A stretch of 31,085 nucleotides of DNA from Firmicutes bacterium CAG:884 (GTDB taxonomy: Bacteria > Bacillota_I > Bacilli_A > RF39 > UBA660), in NCBI GenBank assembly GCA_000433875.1, contig HF993307.1, forward strand, positions 1 through 31,085. Reading direction: 5' to 3'. Below are positions 24,119 to 31,085 of the stretch, one piece after another. The notes under the pieces are model-generated. The model saw nothing but the letters and a program-made list of their open reading frames with translations, ran no database searches and had not been told where the DNA came from. A program made the translations under genes and the position numbers. Numbering within the stretch: the stretch's first letter is position 1; the number at the start of each line of letters is the position of its first letter.

Positions 24119-25198
24119 TTTTTTGATAAAATCTTCTATTATTTTTTTATTATTTAATAATCTTTTATTAGATTCCATTTTTATTGCTTTATTAATCCAT
24201 TTTAATGATTCTTTATATTTGGCATTATAAAATGTACTTATTGCTAGTAAATCATATATGGTATTATCATAACTAAATGTTTCATTTATATATGTCTTTT
24301 GATGATTTTTTATTTTTAAGGCTTTTTTACAGTTCTTTTCAACTTCTTTATAGTTTTTATTTTTATAGTCAAATAATGCTTTTTCTACATATGGATCTCT
24401 TAGATATGGTGCTTCTTTAATGGCCATTTCTAGATACATATTTGCTTCATCATATCTTTTTAGTTTTTGATAGCAACGTGCGATAAAACGCATTGATGCA
24501 CATCTTTCATCTTTCCAAGTGGCATTTTTCATATGAATATGTTTAATTAAGGTATCAATAGATTTATTCCATTTTCCATAATACATATATTCTCTTCCTA
24601 AATAGTGCATATTTCTATCATTTTCAGGATTTTCTTTTATTGATAATTCTAATAGTTTCAAATAGGAACTTCGTGATTTTGTATTATCTGGATAATGGTT
24701 TAGAATAATGTTTTCGTTTGTTTTTGTTACTTCATTAGTTCCTATAAAGTGTGGTATTTCGTGAACGGGATATATCCATTCATAGTCATTTCTACTATGG
24801 ATTTTTTCTCTAAAAAATGTTACTTTTGGGTTATTGTTTTCATCTAAGCTCCAATTATATGTATAGAGTAATCTACTTGTATCTTTAGTCCAAGTTTGTT
24901 CTAATTGTTCACGCCAACCTTTTACAAATACTTCATCTAAATCGGTGCAAACACAGATATCAGCATCTTTTGGTACTAGTTTTAGTGATTCATTTCTTGC
25001 TGTATCAAAGCGCCAAGGCGTAATTATTTTTGTTTCTACATTTACATTTAATTCTTTTAAGAGTTTAACGCTGTTATCAGTTGATCCGGTATCTAATACA
25101 TATATTTCATCGGCTTCATTCATTGATTCTACCCATTTTTTTATAAATTTTTCTTCATTTTTACAGATTGCATATACGCATACTTTATATTTATGCAT
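24104..25198 (-). CDS. Family 2-type glycosyltransferase with C-terminal TPR repeats
   Basis: 364 residues. The N-terminal GT-A domain (about 1-200) starts VCVYAICKNEEKFIKKWVES, then DEIYVLDTGSTDNSVKLL, with CTDLDEVF as the metal-binding DxD region. The C-terminal part (about 195-350) has tetratricopeptide-like helix pairs (MHYLGREYMYYGKWNKSIDT, IARCYQKLKRYDEANMYLEM, LLAISTFYNAKYKESLKWIN). No membrane segments, so it acts in the cytoplasm on a surface polymer or protein; the acceptor is unknown. Its ATG overlaps the stop of the ABC permease (TAATG) and has AAAGGAG, so it is in the same operon as the transporter. Confidence 0.88.
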   Translation of the reverse strand: MHKYKVCVYAICKNEEKFIKKWVESMNEADEIYVLDTGSTDNSVKLLKELNVNVETKIITPWRFDTARNESLKLVPKDADICVCTDLDEVFVKGWREQLEQTWTKDTSRLLYTYNWSLDENNNPKVTFFREKIHSRNDYEWIYPVHEIPHFIGTNEVTKTNENIILNHYPDNTKSRSSYLKLLELSIKENPENDRNMHYLGREYMYYGKWNKSIDTLIKHIHMKNATWKDERCASMRFIARCYQKLKRYDEANMYLEMAIKEAPYLRDPYVEKALFDYKNKNYKEVEKNCKKALKIKNHQKTYINETFSYDNTIYDLLAISTFYNAKYKESLKWINKAIKMESNKRLLNNKKIIEDFIKKNNIV

Positions 25199-25980
25199 TA
25201 ATTTTTTCTCCTTTCTAATAATACAACTAAATAGTATAGTACGGCTGATATAATTAATAGTAAGAATATTCCTGTCATTACTAAGTTTAGGTTAAAAACT
25301 TGTGATCCATACATTATTAGATATCCTATTCCTTCTTTTGATACTAGGAATTCTCCCATTATAACGCCTACTAAGGACATACTTATATTTATTTTTATTG
25401 TACTTATTATGTTTGAAAAAGAATTTGGTAATATTAGGTATTTATATATTTGAAACTTGGTTGCTTTAAATGATTTTAATAGTTTTATTTTGTTTTCATC
25501 GGTTAGAATGAAACTTTGATACATATTTATTATTGTTATAATGACCGATATTAGTAAAGCCATTATAATTATGGATTTTTGATTGGCGCCTGCTATGATT
25601 ATGATAATTGGTCCTAGAGCGACTTTTGGCAAACTATTAAAAATCGTTAGGTATGGATCAAATATTTTGGCGATGTAATCATTCCACCAGAGTATTGATG
25701 ATATTATTAAGCCCATAATTGTTCCGATCAATAGACTTATAAATGTTTCATAAATTGTTATATAGATATGATTAAATAGATTATTTGTTTTATATAGATT
25801 TATTAGTGTTTGAATTATTCCTTTTGGTGATGATGATAAGAATGTATTTATTATTTTGAAATCTGCTAGTAATTGCCATATTATTATAAATAGAACAATT
25901 ATTAGTATTTGAAATAGAGTTATTATAATTTTTTTGGTTCTTCTTTTTTTTAAATATTTTATATGTTCCTTGCTATACAT
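25198..25980 (-). CDS. ABC transporter permease (SsuC/TauC type)
   Basis: 260 residues with about six transmembrane helices. The conserved cytoplasmic EAA-like loop reads YQSFILTDENKIKLLKSFKA then TKFQIYKYLILP, and is preceded by FNSLPKVALGPIIIIIAGAN, diagnostic of the sulfonate/nitrate/taurine importer permeases. Start chosen at the ATG at 25980 (MYSKEHIKYLKK), with AAGGA upstream and an 8-base overlap with the ATPase stop. A start at 26010 would overlap further. The binding protein is missing here; the split one at 5216-16203 belongs to the same transporter class. Confidence 0.92.
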   Translation of the reverse strand: MYSKEHIKYLKKRRTKKIIITLFQILIIVLFIIIWQLLADFKIINTFLSSSPKGIIQTLINLYKTNNLFNHIYITIYETFISLLIGTIMGLIISSILWWNDYIAKIFDPYLTIFNSLPKVALGPIIIIIAGANQKSIIIMALLISVIITIINMYQSFILTDENKIKLLKSFKATKFQIYKYLILPNSFSNIISTIKINISMSLVGVIMGEFLVSKEGIGYLIMYGSQVFNLNLVMTGIFLLLIISAVLYYLVVLLERRKN

Positions 25981-26710
25981 AATAATCAATATCCTTCCAT
26001 ATTTTGTCATAATACATAGAAAATTCTTTGGCTTTTCTATTTTCTATGGGTGTTGATTTATTTGTTAAGTTTATTTCATATTCGTTTTTTATTTTGGATG
26101 GTCTACCGGTTAAGACAATTATTCGATCGGCCATACTTATTGCTTCTGCTATATCGTGGGTTACAATGATTGCGCTTTTATTTTCTTTTTTTATTATTTT
26201 ATAAACATCATCTGATACAGCAAGTCTTGATTGGTAGTCAAGAGCGCTAAAGGGTTCATCTAGTAATAATATATCAGGATTAATTGCTAGAGTTCTTATA
26301 AGAGCTACTCTTTGTCTCATTCCTCCTGATAGATTTTTTGGATAACTGTTTATAAACTCTTTTAGGCCATATGTTTCTAATAGTCTTATAACATTGTTTT
26401 CGTTTTCTTTGGTAAGGATATTTTGTATTTTTAGGCCCAATAGACAATTTTCTTTTATTGTAAGCCAATCAAATAAGGAATCTTCTTGAAGCATATAGCC
26501 TAATTTAATATTTTTATCTATTTCTATATTTCCATCTGATGCTTTTTCAAGGCCACTTAATATTTTAAGGATTGTTGATTTACCACAACCGCTTGGTCCG
26601 ACTAAGGCAATGAATTCGTTTTCTTTTAAATCAAGTGAAAAATTATTTATGGCTTCTATTTCTTCTTTTGGTGTATGATATATTTTTTTTAAGTTTGTTA
26701 TTTTTAACAT
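25973..26710 (-). CDS. ABC transporter ATP-binding protein (SsuB/TauB type)
   Basis: 245 residues. Walker A GPSGCGKST (about 39-47), Q-loop MLQEDSLFDW, signature LSGGMRQRVALIRTL, Walker B ILLLDEPFSALD, and switch histidine VTHDIAEAI. The short C-terminus and sequence pattern are of the nitrate/sulfonate/taurine group. The ATG follows GAAAGGAATG. First gene of an operon with the permease, glycosyltransferase and yidD. Confidence 0.95.
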   Translation of the reverse strand: MLKITNLKKIYHTPKEEIEAINNFSLDLKENEFIALVGPSGCGKSTILKILSGLEKASDGNIEIDKNIKLGYMLQEDSLFDWLTIKENCLLGLKIQNILTKENENNVIRLLETYGLKEFINSYPKNLSGGMRQRVALIRTLAINPDILLLDEPFSALDYQSRLAVSDDVYKIIKKENKSAIIVTHDIAEAISMADRIIVLTGRPSKIKNEYEINLTNKSTPIENRKAKEFSMYYDKIWKDIDYYV

Positions 26711-26731
26711 ACAATCATTCCTTTCATAGTC

Positions 26732-26755
26732 CTATGATATATTATGATATTATAG
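26732..26755. promoter_or_regulatory. Imperfect dyad in the ABC operon promoter region
   Basis: CTATGATAT-N6-ATATTATAG (one mismatch between arms) includes a minus-strand TATAAT-like -10 box. In AT-rich DNA this is a weak call. It does not match the TTAACC dyad upstream of the binding-protein gene. Confidence 0.3.
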
Positions 26756-26778
26756 ATAAAATGGAATAATTAGATAGT

Positions 26779-26806
26779 TTAAAAAAAGAACAATTACTTG
26801 CTCTTT
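26779..26806 (-). terminator. Terminator of the tsaE-to-metallopeptidase operon
   Basis: AAGAGCAA-N4-TTGTTCTT on the minus strand (one G-T wobble) followed by a T-run. The hairpin begins within the last codons of the upstream gene. Confidence 0.75.
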
Positions 26807-27990
26807 TTCTTGGTTGGATATCTTGAGATAATGTCTTTATAGATATCTATTAATAATTTTTTTTCTTGGTTACTATAATCATTACTTGCATTTATATATT
26901 CAACATCACTATATATTTCTTCTAATGATTTTTGAATAACTCTTGATTTGTCTATTTTATATTCATAAGCTAGCTGAGGATAGCTATTAAAATCTGATGG
27001 TTTTACTACTCTATTAAATTCATCGTCTATTAATACTATGTCATCACCAATTACGCGGTAATCATCGGCTATATGTCTTACATCATTACTTACAATTCTT
27101 TTTATTTCATCAAACGATATAATTGGGAATGATACACTATCTAAATATTTGATTAGATAGGCATTTCCCATTATATTTGCTTCTTTTTCATAAGAACAAA
27201 CAAAGCGATTATTTTCATAAAATAATTTATTGTAATGGGCAATTATTGTTTCTTTTATTTGTTTTATGTCTTCAACACTTGCTGATTGTAATATAACTTG
27301 TCTATAATACTGACAAACGTGAATATATTCGTGAAATAGTGTAAAAAAGGCATCCATTTTTCCTTCTAGTAAAGATTTTACTTCTTTAGAGTCAAGCCAT
27401 ATATGGTTTCTTATGGAAACTCCTCTACTTTTTTTGAATTCTTTTATTCCACATTTTAGGTTCATTGTTTTTGCTTCAAACATTGTTTCAGCAAACATAC
27501 ATATAACTGATTCTATAACTTTTGCATTAAATGTGTTTGTTTTATTTAAGCATCCTAAAATAATATAGTTATTTATTATTTCATTGTTTACTGCTTTAGT
27601 TATAAGTAGTGTTGATAAGATATTTATTTCTGTTTGATTTAATTCTTTTTTATTATTAATTTTATTAACAATAATGTTGATAATTGAGGTAATATCATTT
27701 TCTATATCATAATCTAAATTAATTTTTTCGATTATTTTAATGTCATAATTTCTTAGTGCAAATAGTATTAAAGATATTTCTTTGATATTTGTTTTTATAT
27801 ATGGTTTTAATTCTAATAGAGTTAATTCTAGATCGGCATATAATGCTTTCAGTTTTTTGTTTTCATATTTACAATTTGGGCATTCGATGGTTTGTGAATA
27901 ATTGTCACATTCAGGGCATAAAGAATTATTTACAATTTCGTTTACAATCAATAATAATTTATTTTTTAATGATTCATATTTTTGGTCCAT
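26794..27990 (-). CDS. Putative zinc metallopeptidase with N-terminal zinc ribbon
   Basis: 398 residues. A zinc ribbon CPECDNYSQTIECPNC (about 25-40) opens the protein. The centre has FFTLFHEYIHVCQYYRQ (about 216-232), an HExxH zinc-protease signature. About 45 residues later YEKEANIMGNAYL offers the third, glutamate ligand, as in gluzincins. The rest is helical; there is no signal peptide. I do not recognise a named family, and catalytic activity is inference. It is the last gene of the t6A operon and overlaps the 48-aa gene by 17 bases. Confidence 0.7.
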   Translation of the reverse strand: MDQKYESLKNKLLLIVNEIVNNSLCPECDNYSQTIECPNCKYENKKLKALYADLELTLLELKPYIKTNIKEISLILFALRNYDIKIIEKINLDYDIENDITSIINIIVNKINNKKELNQTEINILSTLLITKAVNNEIINNYIILGCLNKTNTFNAKVIESVICMFAETMFEAKTMNLKCGIKEFKKSRGVSIRNHIWLDSKEVKSLLEGKMDAFFTLFHEYIHVCQYYRQVILQSASVEDIKQIKETIIAHYNKLFYENNRFVCSYEKEANIMGNAYLIKYLDSVSFPIISFDEIKRIVSNDVRHIADDYRVIGDDIVLIDDEFNRVVKPSDFNSYPQLAYEYKIDKSRVIQKSLEEIYSDVEYINASNDYSNQEKKLLIDIYKDIISRYPTKKKSK

Positions 27991-28120
27991 TATGCAATTC
28001 CTTTTCCTCGTTTAAATATTCTTTTAATATTTTTAAATAGTATAATTTTTTATTAAGGTCTTTTTCGTTTATATAAGCTAAATAACAGGCTCGTATTTTA
28101 TCGTATATGTTAATATTCAT
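27974..28120 (-). CDS. 48-residue hypothetical protein between tsaD and the metallopeptidase gene
   Basis: Product MNINIYDKIRACYLAYINEK and onward, mostly helical and highly charged. The ATG at 28120 lies one base after the tsaD stop, with AAGG upstream within tsaD. The 3' end overlaps the next gene. Such spacing is typical of a coupled operon gene. No known family recognised. Confidence 0.6.
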   Translation of the reverse strand: MNINIYDKIRACYLAYINEKDLNKKLYYLKILKEYLNEEKELHNGPKI

Positions 28121-28121
28121 A

Positions 28122-29114
28122 TTACAACCTTAATCCACTATCAGCGTTTAGACTTAGGTCAGCAATGTCACCATTTTGATAAGCATAATAAGCGGCTGCT
28201 CCAATCATTGCTCCGTTATCGGTACAAAATTTCATTGCTGGTACAATTAGTTCAATATCATTTTCAAGGCATACTTTACTGAATGCTTCTCTTAATCCTT
28301 TATTTGCACTTACGCCACCTGCGATGATTAGTCTTTTGCAATTATTTTCTTTTAATGCTTTCATTGTTTTTTTAACAAGAATGTTAATAACTCTATTTTG
28401 AAAAGAACATGCTAGGTTTTCTTTGATAATCGCATTTCCTCTTTGTTCTTCATTATGTTTTAGGTTCATAACTGCACTTTTTAGTCCACTAAAACTGAAA
28501 TTATAGCTTTCGTCATCTAGGGGGATTGGCAAATCATAGGTATCTTTTCCTTCAAATGCGAGTTTATCAACTCCTGGTCCTCCGGGATATGGTACGCCTA
28601 ATATACGCGCTACTTTGTCGTAGGCTTCACCGACTGCATCGTCTAGAGTACCACCTATTCGATTGAAGCTATAGTCTTTGTCCATATAGTATAGATCTGT
28701 GTGCCCGCCACTTACAACGAGCGCAACTAATGGAAATTCTAATCTTTTTACTAGGTTATTTGCATATATATGTCCTGCCATATGGTTGACTTTAATTAGG
28801 GGTTTATTATATACGAATGCACAGGTTTTAGCTGCTAGTAAGCCTACTAGTAGGGATCCAATTAGTCCTGGTCCATATGCTACTGCGAAGGCATCAATAT
28901 CTTCCATTTTCATATTTGCTTTTTTTAGTACATCATCTATTACTAGTGTAATACTTTCGACGTGCATACGGCTTGCTATTTCGGGTACTACTCCTCCATA
29001 ATTAGCGTGGGTATACATTTGTGTTACTAGAGATGTTGCTACTTCAGTTACGCCATCTTTTATTATTGATACACTAGTTTCATCACAACTAGATTCAAAA
29101 GCCATTATATACAT
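28122..29114 (-). CDS. tsaD: tRNA t6A threonylcarbamoyltransferase TsaD
   Basis: Catalytic subunit that moves threonylcarbamoyl from threonylcarbamoyl-AMP to A37 of ANN-decoding tRNAs. 330 residues: FESSCDETSVSII (about 6-18), metal-binding VNHMAGHIYAN (about 107-117), VVSGGHTDLYY, GGPGVDKLA and GGVSANKGLR. All key histidines and nucleotide loops are present. Works with TsaB and TsaE, encoded just upstream. Confidence 0.97.
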   Translation of the reverse strand: MYIMAFESSCDETSVSIIKDGVTEVATSLVTQMYTHANYGGVVPEIASRMHVESITLVIDDVLKKANMKMEDIDAFAVAYGPGLIGSLLVGLLAAKTCAFVYNKPLIKVNHMAGHIYANNLVKRLEFPLVALVVSGGHTDLYYMDKDYSFNRIGGTLDDAVGEAYDKVARILGVPYPGGPGVDKLAFEGKDTYDLPIPLDDESYNFSFSGLKSAVMNLKHNEEQRGNAIIKENLACSFQNRVINILVKKTMKALKENNCKRLIIAGGVSANKGLREAFSKVCLENDIELIVPAMKFCTDNGAMIGAAAYYAYQNGDIADLSLNADSGLRL

Positions 29115-29118
29115 TTTA

Positions 29119-29478
29119 TCACCTTACCATTAAAATAGCATTATTTTTTCCATAATAATTATTTCTTATTGCTTTATTTTTAAAGCCATATTTTTCATAT
29201 AGTTTTATGGCTTTTATATTGGTTTCATCTACTTCTAAGGATATACTTAAGTTATAGGAAATGATATATTCCATCATTTTACTTGCGATTCCTTTTTGTC
29301 TATATTCTTCTTTTACAAAGATATAGTTTAATTCAATTCGATCATATATTATAGAAAAATCAATAATGCCTACTAAATTATTTTTTAAATAATAGCCATA
29401 TACTTTTTCGAAGTCATTATAACTAAACTTATAGTCACATATATCTATTAGGTCATAGTTTTTAATTTCTTTTAGCAT
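29119..29478 (-). CDS. rimI: GNAT acetyltransferase (RimI-like)
   Basis: 119 residues, a short GNAT. The acetyl-CoA loop region is YIFVKEEYRQKGIASKMMEY (about 52-71), followed by VDETNIKAIKLYEKYGF, typical of ribosomal-protein alanine acetyltransferase RimI. It is shorter than usual RimI (about 145-160) at the N-terminus. It overlaps tsaB by 17 bases and precedes tsaD by 4, the common tsaB-rimI-tsaD order. Substrate assignment rests on context. Confidence 0.85.
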   Translation of the reverse strand: MLKEIKNYDLIDICDYKFSYNDFEKVYGYYLKNNLVGIIDFSIIYDRIELNYIFVKEEYRQKGIASKMMEYIISYNLSISLEVDETNIKAIKLYEKYGFKNKAIRNNYYGKNNAILMVR

Positions 29479-30061
29479 CCAAATTTTCCTCAGCTTCTGT
29501 TTTTTTTAGATAATTTGGTACAAGCATATGACAGTCTATGTTTTCATTCTTATGTTTTTGAATTAATTTTAATATATCTACTTTGGGTTCATATGTGTTT
29601 TCGAAATCATATGATACAATTTTTCCGTTAAAGTCTTTTGTTAATTCTTCATAAGAGATGTATTCATCTTTTTTTATGTTATTTATTCCGTTATATATTG
29701 CGCCAAAGACATAACCTCTTCTTGCGTCTATAACGGGGCATACTATTTCGTTGTAACCGCTTGCCATTGCTTCTAATTCGGATATTGGAGCGATTTCAAT
29801 TTTTAATAGATATGCTAGAGTTTTTGCAACGGTTACTCCGCATCTTATTCCGGTAAATGATCCGGGTCCGTTTACGACAAATATTTTATTTATGTCTTGG
29901 GGTTTTATATTGTGTTCTTTAAAGTTATCATTTATTAAAACCATTAATTTATTTGATAAATTATTATCATTTTTTAAATTAATGTTAAATATTATATTAT
30001 CATCTTTTACAAATGCAATTATTACTCTACTTGATGATGTGTCTAAGAAAAGATAGTTCAT
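29462..30061 (-). CDS. tsaB: tRNA t6A biosynthesis protein TsaB
   Basis: 199 residues, the inactive ASKHA partner that dimerises with TsaD. Signature VVNGPGSFTGIRCGVTVAKT (about 63-82) and an N-terminal FLDTSSSRVIIAF. Its ATG overlaps the tsaE stop in an ATGA arrangement. Confidence 0.95.
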   Translation of the reverse strand: MNYLFLDTSSSRVIIAFVKDDNIIFNINLKNDNNLSNKLMVLINDNFKEHNIKPQDINKIFVVNGPGSFTGIRCGVTVAKTLAYLLKIEIAPISELEAMASGYNEIVCPVIDARRGYVFGAIYNGINNIKKDEYISYEELTKDFNGKIVSYDFENTYEPKVDILKLIQKHKNENIDCHMLVPNYLKKTEAEENLDAKRN

Positions 30062-30510
30062 AGAGTTACCTCTAGTAATTCTTCATATTGTTTTCCGTGA
30101 GGTGTAAATATTAATACTCTTTTTTCTTCATCTACTATTTTAAATTTTATGTCTAATCTTTCTTTTGGTAGAATGTCTTTTATTGTATCAGCCCATTCAA
30201 TTATAACAACGCCACCTTTAGTGAAGTATTCTTCAATTCCGATTCCATCAGTTACTCCATCTAATCTATAGACATCCATATGATATAATGGCATTTCTCC
30301 GTTTGGGTATTCTTTTATAATTGTATATGTTGGAGATGTTATAATATCTTCAATTCCTAAGGCTTGTGCGAATCCTTTTGTAAATATTGTTTTCCCACTG
30401 CCTAATTCACCATCTAAGCAAATAATCATATTTGGAAACTTTTCTGATTCTAGATTTTGCGCAATTTCCATTGTTTCCATTTCATTATGTGTTGTTATTT
30501 TATAATCCAT
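30058..30510 (-). CDS. tsaE: tRNA t6A biosynthesis ATPase TsaE
   Basis: 150 residues. Walker A GELGSGKTIFTKGFAQ (about 34-49), SPTYTIIKEY, and VVIIEWADTI with the Walker B-like acidic residues. Hydrolyses ATP to reset the TsaBD complex. First gene of the operon; ATG follows AGGTGA. Confidence 0.96.
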   Translation of the reverse strand: MDYKITTHNEMETMEIAQNLESEKFPNMIICLDGELGSGKTIFTKGFAQALGIEDIITSPTYTIIKEYPNGEMPLYHMDVYRLDGVTDGIGIEEYFTKGGVVIIEWADTIKDILPKERLDIKFKIVDEEKRVLIFTPHGKQYEELLEVTL

Positions 30511-30527
30511 TTCATATCACCTATTTA

Positions 30528-30556
30528 ATTATATAAAATATATAGTTCTAATTCAA
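30528..30556 (-). promoter_or_regulatory. Promoter of the tsaE-tsaB-rimI-tsaD operon
   Basis: On the minus strand TTGAAT (30556-30551), 17 bp, TATAAT (30533-30528), 18 bases upstream of the tsaE start codon. Confidence 0.8.
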
Positions 30557-30565
30557 TAGTTTTAT

Positions 30566-30593
30566 TAAAAAAAGATTTCAAATTGAAATCTTT
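30566..30593 (-). terminator. Terminator upstream of the tsaE promoter
   Basis: AAAGATTTCAA-N1-TTGAAATCTTT, with a minus-strand T-run at its end. It closes whatever reads from the 30598-30732 remnant or from the rRNA operon. Confidence 0.75.
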
Positions 30594-30597
30594 AGGT

Positions 30598-30732
30598 TTA
30601 TTGTTTTGTTCCTTTTACTACATTTGAATTAGATGATTTAGTTGTAATCATTTTATCAACTTGTTATTCTGTTTCAGTTGTATAGTTTACTGTTATTTTA
30701 GCACTTGATGCTGTTGTTGCATTATAAAACAT
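30598..30732 (-). pseudogene. Small reading frame with one internal stop
   Basis: 45 codons: MFYNATTASSAKITVNYTTE, then TE and a TAA at 30664-30666 (one base from CAA), then QVDKMITTKSSNSNVVKGTK and a final Q before the stop. Its own terminator follows (30566-30593). The composition (Thr, Ser, Asn, Lys) looks like coding sequence, but the start has only a too-close AAGGA. The family is not recognised. It could be a broken small gene or chance. Confidence 0.35.
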
Positions 30733-30746
30733 TCCTTAAAAACAAG

Positions 30747-30772
30747 AAAAAAAAATATTCCTAAAAGGAATA
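30747..30772 (-). terminator. rRNA operon terminator
   Basis: TATTCC-N5-GGAATA hairpin (30756-30772) with a minus-strand T-run, about 16 bases beyond the 5S 3' end. Confidence 0.8.
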
Positions 30773-30787
30773 CAAAGACAAAAAAAA

Positions 30788-30893
30788 ATTAGCGACTTGC
30801 TATCTTAGCTTATCACTATTTTCGCCGTAAGTGAGCTTAACTTCTGTGTTCGGGATGGGAACAGGTGTACCCTCACTGCTATCGCCACTAATT
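30788..30893 (-). rRNA. rrf: 5S ribosomal RNA
   Basis: Minus-strand sequence has GGCGATAGC at the 5' stem, the conserved internal CCATCCCGAACACAGAAGTT and GTTAAGCTC, and a 3' end GCAAGTCGCTAA that pairs with the 5' end. Ends are approximate within a few bases. The 84-bp spacer to 23S (30894-30977) contains no tRNA. Confidence 0.95.
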
Positions 30894-30977
30894 TAAGAAT
30901 TAATAATAATTCTCTGAAAACTAAGATAATGTGTGCAACGTAATTTCAAATCATTTTAGTAAAAATCAATAAATATA

Positions 30978-31085
30978 GGATTAAATCCTCGATCTATTAG
31001 TATTAGTCAGCTCAACATATTACTATGCTTCCACCTCTAACCTATCAACCATGTAGTCTTCATGGGATCTTACTATATAAAATAT
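30978..31085 (-). rRNA. rrl: 23S ribosomal RNA, 3' end (runs off the window)
   Basis: Minus-strand sequence contains the conserved 3' terminal segment GCTGACTAATACTAATAGAT and CGAGGATTTAATCC, preceded by GGTTGATAGG. Only the last ~108 bases are in the window. 23S is followed by 5S on the minus strand, so this is the end of an rRNA operon. Confidence 0.93.

Noticed and set aside
26711..26793. A TPP or other riboswitch upstream of the ABC operon or of the binding-protein gene
   Set aside because: The leaders are short (under 90 bases) and contain none of the conserved riboswitch core sequences I know.
30894..30977. A tRNA in the 5S-23S spacer
   Set aside because: 84 bp with no cloverleaf or TTCGA-type arm.

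Overview
The window is a low-GC chromosomal stretch from an endospore-forming Bacillota. A gene for an alpha/beta-type small acid-soluble spore protein at the left edge shows spore formation. Shine-Dalgarno and sigma-A type promoters are of Gram-positive type, and TGA is used as a stop. A member of the gut Bacilli (Erysipelotrichales or RF39-like) would fit, but that placement is inference. The right edge holds the 3' end of a 23S rRNA gene and a complete 5S rRNA gene, both on the minus strand.

Layout. Positions 1-5.1 kb (minus strand): pcrA helicase, a 51-aa membrane protein, a broken NAD-dependent DNA ligase gene (ligA), the spore protein gene and a conserved hypothetical gene. Positions 5.2-16.2 kb: a gene for an ABC-transporter substrate-binding protein (plus strand) is split by a 9,998-bp integrative element. 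Removing the element and one copy of the 8-bp core GAAAAGGT (5640-5647 / 15638-15645) restores one uninterrupted 329-codon reading frame. Positions 16.2-18.7 kb: a decayed XRE regulator, then a second, intact and divergent NAD-dependent ligase. Positions 18.8-23.9 kb: a TetR regulator, a zinc-ribbon membrane protein paired with an acyltransferase-like protein, and phosphoketolase. Positions 23.9-26.7 kb (minus): ABC ATPase, permease, glycosyltransferase and yidD. Positions 26.8-30.5 kb (minus): the tRNA t6A operon tsaE-tsaB-rimI-tsaD, followed by a 48-aa protein and a putative HEYIH metallopeptidase.

The element. It encodes a large serine recombinase, a 34-aa protein, a resolvase-fold protein lacking catalytic residues, a 294-aa protein with a Cys-rich motif, a small serine resolvase, a 75-aa protein, a KAP-type P-loop NTPase, an ADP-ribosylglycohydrolase, a DUF4268/PD-(D/E)XK nuclease-like protein, an XRE repressor and a putative HUH replication initiator. 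No conjugation, capsid or tail genes are visible, so it looks like a small integrative (possibly replicative or mobilizable) island whose likely cargo is the NTPase / ADP-ribosylhydrolase / nuclease block. The two element ends join into a 48-bp dyad-symmetric attP. A second complete 48-bp attP-like site lies 20 bp inside the left end with a different central dinucleotide (TC instead of GG), which is the most unusual structure in the window.

The two ligA genes would be about 4.4 kb apart without the island. The canonical copy carries one nonsense codon and one frameshift, while the divergent copy is intact, which suggests replacement of an essential enzyme, unless the lesions are assembly errors.
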